Assembly (NCBI GenBank): GCA_913049615.1
Contig: CAJWZI010000041.1
Span: 1 to 9,017, forward strand
Direction of reading: 5' to 3'
Source of the DNA: an uncultured Alphaproteobacteria bacterium
GTDB lineage: Bacteria > Pseudomonadota > Alphaproteobacteria > GCA-2731375
Length of the DNA stretch: 9,017 nucleotides
Every line of letters starts with the position of its first letter. The stretch's first letter is position 1. Of the stretch, positions 4,472 through 9,017 are shown piece by piece. The notes under the pieces are model-generated. The model made no database searches. It was not told the DNA's origin and saw only the letters and a list, made by a program, of their open reading frames with translations. The position numbers and the translations under genes are program-made.

Positions 4472-7285
4472 ATGAACAAAGATGAAAGCCACACCAAAAC
4501 CGAAACCGCGGCGGCCACAGATGGCTCCCGTCATCTTTTTCTGGTCGATGGATCGGCCTACATATTTCGTGCATATCACGCCCTGCCGCCGTTAACGCGG
4601 AAGAGCGATGGGCTGCCTGTCGGTGCGGTTTCTGGTTTCTGCAATATGCTTTCCAAGCTTGTGGATGATGTGCGCGAAAGCGGCGAGGCGGATTATTTTG
4701 CGGTGATCTTCGATGCGGCGCGCAAGACTTTCCGCAACGACATTTATCCCGAATATAAGGCGCATCGGCCACCACCACCTGAGGACCTGCGGCCACAGTT
4801 TCCGCTGGTGAAGCAGGCCAGCCAGGCCTTCAATCTTGCCACCATCGAGATGCCCGGCTTCGAGGCGGACGACATCATAGCAACGTACGCCCGCCAGGCG
4901 CGGGAGTCTGGCATGTCGGTCACCATTGTTAGTTCCGACAAGGATTTGATGCAACTGGTAGGCGATGGGGTGGTTATGCATGACCCCATGAAACAACGCC
5001 GGATCGGTCCCAAACAGGTGGAAGAGAAGTTCGGCGTTGGCCCAGACAGGGTTGTCGACGTGCAGGCCCTGTGCGGAGATTCCACGGATAATGTGCCAGG
5101 TGTGCCGGGGATCGGCGTCAAGACGGCCGCCCTACTGATCAATGAATACGGCAATTTGGATGGGGTGTTGGATCGGGCGGAGGAAATCAAACAAACGAAG
5201 CGCAGGCAAAACTTAATAGATCATGCGGATCTCGCCCGCATCAGCCGCCAGTTGGTAACTTTGAAGGATGACGTTCCTGTGGACTTGGGCCTAGAGGATC
5301 TGCGGCTGAAAGACCCACAGCCCGATGTCCTGCTTGGCTTTATGGCGGAGATGGAGTTGGGGCGTCTGGCGGGACGTATCGCCCAGCGTCTGGGCGGCGA
5401 AGTGTCTGCGACCGTTGCCGCATCCGAACCTGAAAAACCGGGCGAAACAGACTACCAATGCATCCAATCACTGAAAGCGCTTCAGCCGTGGATTGATTTA
5501 GCCCGGTCGGTGGGCGTCGTCGCCGTGGATACTGAAACCACCTCGTTGGACGCTATGGCAGCGGATCTGGTTGGGGTGTCATTGTCCGTGCGGCAGGGGC
5601 AGGCCTGCTACATCCCACTAGGGCATACCGGGCCGTTGCCTGCGGGTGAATTGGATTTGGAAGGTGAGACGGACGTGCCCGACCAGATCCCACTGGACCA
5701 GGCGCTGGATTTACTGAGGCCGCTGTTTGAGGACCCATCCGTTTTAAAGGTGGGACAAAACCTGAAATACGACATGTCGGTACTTCGCCGCTACGGTGTC
5801 GACTTGATGCCCATCGACGACACCATGTTGCTGTCCTATGTGACTGAGGGCGGCATGCATGGTCACGGCATGGACGAATTGTCCAAACTGCACTTGGATA
5901 TCGAACCCATACCGTTCAAAGAGGTGGCTGGCAGTGGCAAATCACGGATTACCTTCGATCGGGTCCCCCTGGACAAAGCGACGGAATATGCAGCCGAAGA
6001 TGCTGATGTGACTCTGCGCCTGTACAATTATCTCAAACCGCGCCTGTTGGCGGAACGCAAGCATGCGGTCTATGAAACCCTGGAACGACCCCTGGTACCC
6101 GTTTTGGTAGGGATGGAGCAGGCGGGCATCCTGGTCGATCGGGCCGAACTGGCCCGTCTGTCTGCTGATTTCGGGGCCCGTATCGGCACCTTGGAAGGTG
6201 AGATCCAAGATCTAGCTGGCGAGGCCTTCAACGTGAACTCGCCCAAACAACTTGGAGAAATCTTGTTCGACAAGATGGGTATTCCCGGTGGCAAGAAAAC
6301 CAAGAGCGGGTCCTATGGTACTGGGGCAGATGTGCTTGAGGGGCTGGCGCTGCAGGGGCACGAACTACCAGTCAAGGTGCTCGAATATCGCCAATTGGCT
6401 AAGTTAAAAAGTACCTATACCGATAGTCTGCAGGGCCAGATCAACGTGGTAACGGGCCGGGTGCATACATCCTACGCTATGGCGGCGACATCGACAGGAC
6501 GTCTGGCTTCGACTGATCCTAACCTACAGAACATTCCAGTGCGCACTGAAGAGGGTAGGCGTATCCGCAAGGCCTTTATCGCCGCGCCGGGCTGGAAATT
6601 ATTAAGCGCCGACTATTCCCAAATCGAATTACGCATTTTGGCTCACATCGCCAATATCAAATCCCTGCGCGATGCCTTCCATGCCGGTCACGATATCCAC
6701 GCTATGACGGCGGCCCAGGTCTTTGAACTGCCGATGGAAGACATGGATCCAATGATCCGCCGCCGGGCCAAGGCAATTAATTTCGGTATTATTTATGGCA
6801 TTTCCGCGTTTGGCCTGGCCAACAATCTGGGTATCGGACGGGGTGAGGCCCAGGCCTATATCAACGCCTATTTTGAACGTTATCCAGGAATTCGGGATTA
6901 TATGGAGATCACCAAGGCCCAGGCGCGGGAATTGGGATATGTTGAAACTATCCATGGCCGGCGTATTCACATGCCTGGTATCAATGACAAGAACCCAGCC
7001 CGGCGTGGTTTTCACGAGCGGGCAGCCATCAACGCCCCAATCCAGGGCTCCGCCGCGGACGTTATCCGCCGCGCCATGGTCGCCATTCCACCTGCTTTGT
7101 CTATAGCCGGATTGGGAGCCAAAATGCTGTTGCAGGTGCATGACGAATTGATATTCGACGTGCCCGAAGGAGAAGTCGAGGAAACTATCGTGTTAGTCAA
7201 GAAGGTCATGGAAGGAGCCGCCCATTTGTCGATCCCTTTGATTGTGGATGCCGGTATCGGGGACAGCTGGGCTGAGGCGCACTAG
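4472..7285 (+). CDS. polA: DNA polymerase I (5' nuclease, proofreading and polymerase)
   Basis: PolA fills gaps, removes RNA primers and serves in excision repair. The 937-residue product has all three domains. The 5'-3' nuclease covers about residues 20-300, with FEADDIIATYA (130-140), VSSDKDLMQLV (153-163) and GDSTDNVPGVPGIG (202-215). The 3'-5' exonuclease covers about 340-530, with D353 and E355 in DTET, D434 in NLKYD, and Y506 and D510 in YAAED, so proofreading should be active. The polymerase covers about 550-937, with motif A SADYSQIELR (D714), motif B RRRAKAINFGIIYG (K767, F771, Y775) and motif C QVHDE (H890, D891). These sit at a constant offset of 9 from the E. coli residues. I chose ATG 4472 because it precedes the usual short leader to RHLFLVDGSAYIFRAYH. 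No clear ribosome-binding site is visible there. The frame stays open to TTG 4358, whose 38 extra residues look non-native. The length is typical for alphaproteobacteria. Confidence 0.97.
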   Translation: MNKDESHTKTETAAATDGSRHLFLVDGSAYIFRAYHALPPLTRKSDGLPVGAVSGFCNMLSKLVDDVRESGEADYFAVIFDAARKTFRNDIYPEYKAHRPPPPEDLRPQFPLVKQASQAFNLATIEMPGFEADDIIATYARQARESGMSVTIVSSDKDLMQLVGDGVVMHDPMKQRRIGPKQVEEKFGVGPDRVVDVQALCGDSTDNVPGVPGIGVKTAALLINEYGNLDGVLDRAEEIKQTKRRQNLIDHADLARISRQLVTLKDDVPVDLGLEDLRLKDPQPDVLLGFMAEMELGRLAGRIAQRLGGEVSATVAASEPEKPGETDYQCIQSLKALQPWIDLARSVGVVAVDTETTSLDAMAADLVGVSLSVRQGQACYIPLGHTGPLPAGELDLEGETDVPDQIPLDQALDLLRPLFEDPSVLKVGQNLKYDMSVLRRYGVDLMPIDDTMLLSYVTEGGMHGHGMDELSKLHLDIEPIPFKEVAGSGKSRITFDRVPLDKATEYAAEDADVTLRLYNYLKPRLLAERKHAVYETLERPLVPVLVGMEQAGILVDRAELARLSADFGARIGTLEGEIQDLAGEAFNVNSPKQLGEILFDKMGIPGGKKTKSGSYGTGADVLEGLALQGHELPVKVLEYRQLAKLKSTYTDSLQGQINVVTGRVHTSYAMAATSTGRLASTDPNLQNIPVRTEEGRRIRKAFIAAPGWKLLSADYSQIELRILAHIANIKSLRDAFHAGHDIHAMTAAQVFELPMEDMDPMIRRRAKAINFGIIYGISAFGLANNLGIGRGEAQAYINAYFERYPGIRDYMEITKAQARELGYVETIHGRRIHMPGINDKNPARRGFHERAAINAPIQGSAADVIRRAMVAIPPALSIAGLGAKMLLQVHDELIFDVPEGEVEETIVLVKKVMEGAAHLSIPLIVDAGIGDSWAEAH

Positions 7286-7286
7286 T

Positions 7287-7309
7287 GTATCCGCGCTGCA
7301 AACGCGTAC
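7287..7309. terminator. Weak bulged hairpin between convergent genes
   Basis: GTA (7287-7289) and CGCG (7292-7295) can pair with CGCGTAC (7303-7309) across a 7-base loop, with a 2-base bulge. It starts one base after the polA stop codon, in the 56-base gap between polA and the convergent flavin-binding gene. No T-run follows on either strand, so a role in ending transcription is only a guess. Confidence 0.22.
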
Positions 7310-7341
7310 CCGGTAAGGCACACGCAAGTTAGAAATCGCCA

Positions 7342-7782
7342 CTAACCACGTTTCTCGTAATCCACGGTTAGCCACCGTTCGGGACGGATCTCGATCTTGA
7401 TGGCGTTGCCCTGGGCGTAACGCTCGGCCAGCGCGGTGGCGTAGTCTTTACCTGCCCGCTCTCCAAGGTAACGCTGGGCCATGGGCTGAAGGTCATTCAA
7501 CCGATCTGAGCGGCCGATATGGAAAACGGGCCCTTCGATGGAAATGTATTTATATGGCGCGGTAGTGGTCTGAACCAGGAAACTGACCCGGTTGCCTACT
7601 GATAGCAATTGACCCTTGCGCGCCGTTTTTTGAGTCAGAAACCAGATCTTTCCGCCTGGCACATAATCATACCAGACTGGGCTGGACAAAGGGCCCTTGC
7701 CGGGTTCAGGAATGGAAAGAACACCAATATGGGCTTCCCGCAAAAAAGCCTCGCGCTCCTCCACTGTCATGCTGGTCGACAT
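7342..7782 (-). CDS. Pyridoxamine 5'-phosphate oxidase-like flavin-binding protein
   Basis: The 146-residue product resembles the small split-barrel proteins of the pyridoxamine 5'-phosphate oxidase family (PF01243), which bind FMN or, in some branches, F420 and act in redox reactions. Seen here are the N-terminal helix with HIGVLSI (18-24), the strand pair around PLSSPVWYDY (31-40) and KIWFLTQKTARKGQLL (45-60), where the basic residues would meet the cofactor phosphate, VSFLVQTT (66-73), KYISIEGPV (78-86), and a C-terminal RPERWLTVDY (133-142). It is much shorter than true PdxH (about 210 residues) and lacks the PdxH C-terminal tail, so I do not assign vitamin B6 synthesis. Start ATG 7782 has a strong ribosome-binding site GGGAGGAG (7793-7786). 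It faces polA tail-to-tail and lies downstream of the glutathionyl-hydroquinone reductase gene on the same strand. Substrate unknown. Confidence 0.85.
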   Translation of the reverse strand: MSTSMTVEEREAFLREAHIGVLSIPEPGKGPLSSPVWYDYVPGGKIWFLTQKTARKGQLLSVGNRVSFLVQTTTAPYKYISIEGPVFHIGRSDRLNDLQPMAQRYLGERAGKDYATALAERYAQGNAIKIEIRPERWLTVDYEKRG

Positions 7783-8058
7783 CCACTCCTCCCGTGATTG
7801 CTGGATTCGATTTGCCCATTATGATGCAGCCTCGAACAGTAAATCACAAACAGTCCCGGCAAATTTTCGGCGCAGACCGGTTCAGATCGATTTTTTGCAA
7901 TTCTGCTGGCGCTGGGACTTTGCGTCGCCATGGGGTTGGCTGGCGGATCTGGCGGCCCTGGCTCCTGATTGGCGGTGGCGGGAAACTTTTTTGGCTTCCA
8001 CCCGGCCTGCAAGGCATCCAAATTGGACCCCGTCGATGTCCCAGGCCATGAAAAGGCG
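7783..8058. other. Intergenic stretch with a broken hydrophobic frame
   Basis: No intact gene is evident between the two minus-strand genes. On the minus strand a CATAAT (7823-7818), five of six matches to a -10 box, lies 35 bases before the flavin-binding gene but has no well-placed -35. On the plus strand, one frame from 7843 is open except for a single TGA at 7966-7968. Its first part encodes a very hydrophobic stretch (7888-7965) that resembles a signal peptide but has no start codon upstream. See the separate finding. Confidence 0.4.
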
Positions 8059-9009
8059 TTACGCGCAGGGCAAGCGGTCCCGGTTATGGGGTGCATTCAG
8101 GTCCTGATAGGGTCCGGATGATACAATGCCGAATGGGTTAATAGCCAGATGACTGCTGTAATAATGCTGCTTGATGCGCGGCATATCGACGGTCTGACCG
8201 ATACTGGGCCATTGATATAATTCTCGCATATAGTTTGATAAATTAGGGTAATCGGCGATGCGTTGCCGGTTGCATTTGAAATGTCCCACATAGACCGTGT
8301 CGAAGCGGATCAACGTTGCGAATAGGCGCCAGTCTGCCTCTGTAATGCGGGCTCCTGTTAGGTAACGTTGCCCTTCTAGGCGCGCCTCCATTTGATCCAG
8401 CGCTGAGAAAAGGTCTTTGAAGGCCGCCTCGTAGGCATTCTGGGTTGTAGCGAAGCCGGTTCGGTATACTCCGTTATTGATATCGTTGTAGACGACCTCG
8501 TTTACCGCATTGATTTCCGCTCGCAAGTCCTCTGGGTAAAGGTCGGGGATGGAATTGGTGGCTAAATGATTAAAAGCACTATTCAGCATACGGATAATTT
8601 CCGAGGATTCATTGCTGACGATGGTTTCAGACTTCTTGTCCCATAGGATGGGGACGGAGCAGCGACCGGAATAATCTGGTGCCGCTTTGGCGTAGATTTG
8701 ATGAGCATATTGGGCGCCTGTTAAGGGGTCGCCGCCAGGGGAGAATTCCCAGCCGTTATCCATCATCAAAGGTTCCACGAAGGCGGCCGAAATCACGTCT
8801 TCCAATCCCTTCAGGGCACGGAAAATCATGGTCCGGTGTGCCCAGGGGCAGGCATGGGCCACAATAAGGTGGTAGCGGTCCGTTTCGGCAGGAAAGTCAT
8901 CGCCACCAATCCAGTTGCGAAAAGCCGTGGTTGCCCGCACATAACTGCCCTTGCGGTTGCGTTCGGAAAATTCCTCCATGCGCCATTTTCCTTGCACCAT
9001 GATGCCCAT
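8059..9009 (-). CDS. Glutathionyl-hydroquinone reductase (xi-class glutathione transferase)
   Basis: This protein of about 316 residues belongs to the xi class of glutathione transferases (E. coli YqjG and yeast ECM4 relatives). These enzymes use a catalytic cysteine to remove glutathione from glutathionyl-hydroquinones, recycling quinones in the cytoplasm. The signature ACPWA with catalytic C54 is present, followed by the glutathione-site segments SVPILWDK (118-125) and SNESSEIIR (132-140). The all-helical C-terminal domain carries NNGVYRTGFA (179-188) and LTGARITEADWRLF (217-230), and the protein ends with the family tail NPFGIVSSGP (291-300). I chose ATG 9009, giving MGIMVQGKW, the usual opening of the family. 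A GTG at 9015 is an alternative, and a start beyond the window cannot be excluded because only 8 bases remain and no ribosome-binding site is visible. Length and domains indicate an essentially complete gene. Confidence 0.9.
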   Translation of the reverse strand: MGIMVQGKWRMEEFSERNRKGSYVRATTAFRNWIGGDDFPAETDRYHLIVAHACPWAHRTMIFRALKGLEDVISAAFVEPLMMDNGWEFSPGGDPLTGAQYAHQIYAKAAPDYSGRCSVPILWDKKSETIVSNESSEIIRMLNSAFNHLATNSIPDLYPEDLRAEINAVNEVVYNDINNGVYRTGFATTQNAYEAAFKDLFSALDQMEARLEGQRYLTGARITEADWRLFATLIRFDTVYVGHFKCNRQRIADYPNLSNYMRELYQWPSIGQTVDMPRIKQHYYSSHLAINPFGIVSSGPYQDLNAPHNRDRLPCA

Positions 9010-9017
9010 GTCCACGC

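Noticed and set aside
6629..7141. 170-codon minus-strand frame opposite the polA polymerase domain
   Set aside because: It is antisense to motifs A, B and C of DNA polymerase I; its openness follows from the coding strand.
7767..8107. Open frames on both strands between the flavin-binding gene and the reductase (7697-8107 plus, 7767-8096 minus, 7794-8051 plus)
   Set aside because: They overlap one another and the neighbouring genes, have odd compositions rich in arginine, tryptophan or proline, and match no family I know.

Overview
This window looks like a chromosomal housekeeping segment of an alphaproteobacterium, most likely of the Rhodospirillales type. The suggestion rests on the style of the YggT protein, the DNA polymerase I and the two alphaproteobacterial-looking tRNA-Ala halves, and on a middling GC content in the coding part. 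No ribosomal RNA is present to confirm it. Eight protein genes are convincing, and all have recognisable families. I saw no CRISPR array, transposase, phage gene or toxin-antitoxin pair.

Layout. Positions 1-436 hold no protein gene and are richer in A+T than the rest. This leader carries two minus-strand sequences that match the 5' half of tRNA-Ala and both stop matching at the end of a CGC anticodon loop; they are the most unusual signal here. Next comes yggT (plus strand), which runs tail-to-tail, only 7 bases apart, into a three-gene minus-strand operon. In order of transcription the operon is mtnP (methylthioadenosine phosphorylase), apt (adenine phosphoribosyltransferase) and an SMP-30/gluconolactonase-family lactonase. 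From a shared intergenic region, a metallo-beta-lactamase-fold hydrolase of the PhnP-like group is read the other way. After a 318-base gap comes a full-length polA with all three enzymatic domains. polA converges on a small minus-strand gene for a pyridoxamine 5'-phosphate oxidase-like flavin-binding protein. The window ends with a minus-strand glutathionyl-hydroquinone reductase (xi-class glutathione transferase), whose start lies a few bases from the window edge.

How the genes work together. mtnP and apt form a clear metabolic pair: MtnP splits the methylthioadenosine left over from polyamine and related synthesis, and Apt returns the freed adenine to AMP. The ribosome-binding site of apt overlaps the mtnP stop codon, and the lactonase starts 3 bases after apt, so the three are probably translated together. 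What the lactonase contributes is not known from the sequence. The other genes are separate single units: membrane protein, hydrolase, DNA repair and replication polymerase, and two redox or detoxification proteins.

Most of the window is ordinary. The points worth a second look are the two truncated tRNA-Ala-like sequences and their similar downstream bases, the lactonase attached to the methylthioadenosine salvage operon, the hairpin-bearing polA leader with a poorly marked start, and a hydrophobic reading frame broken by one stop between the last two genes.
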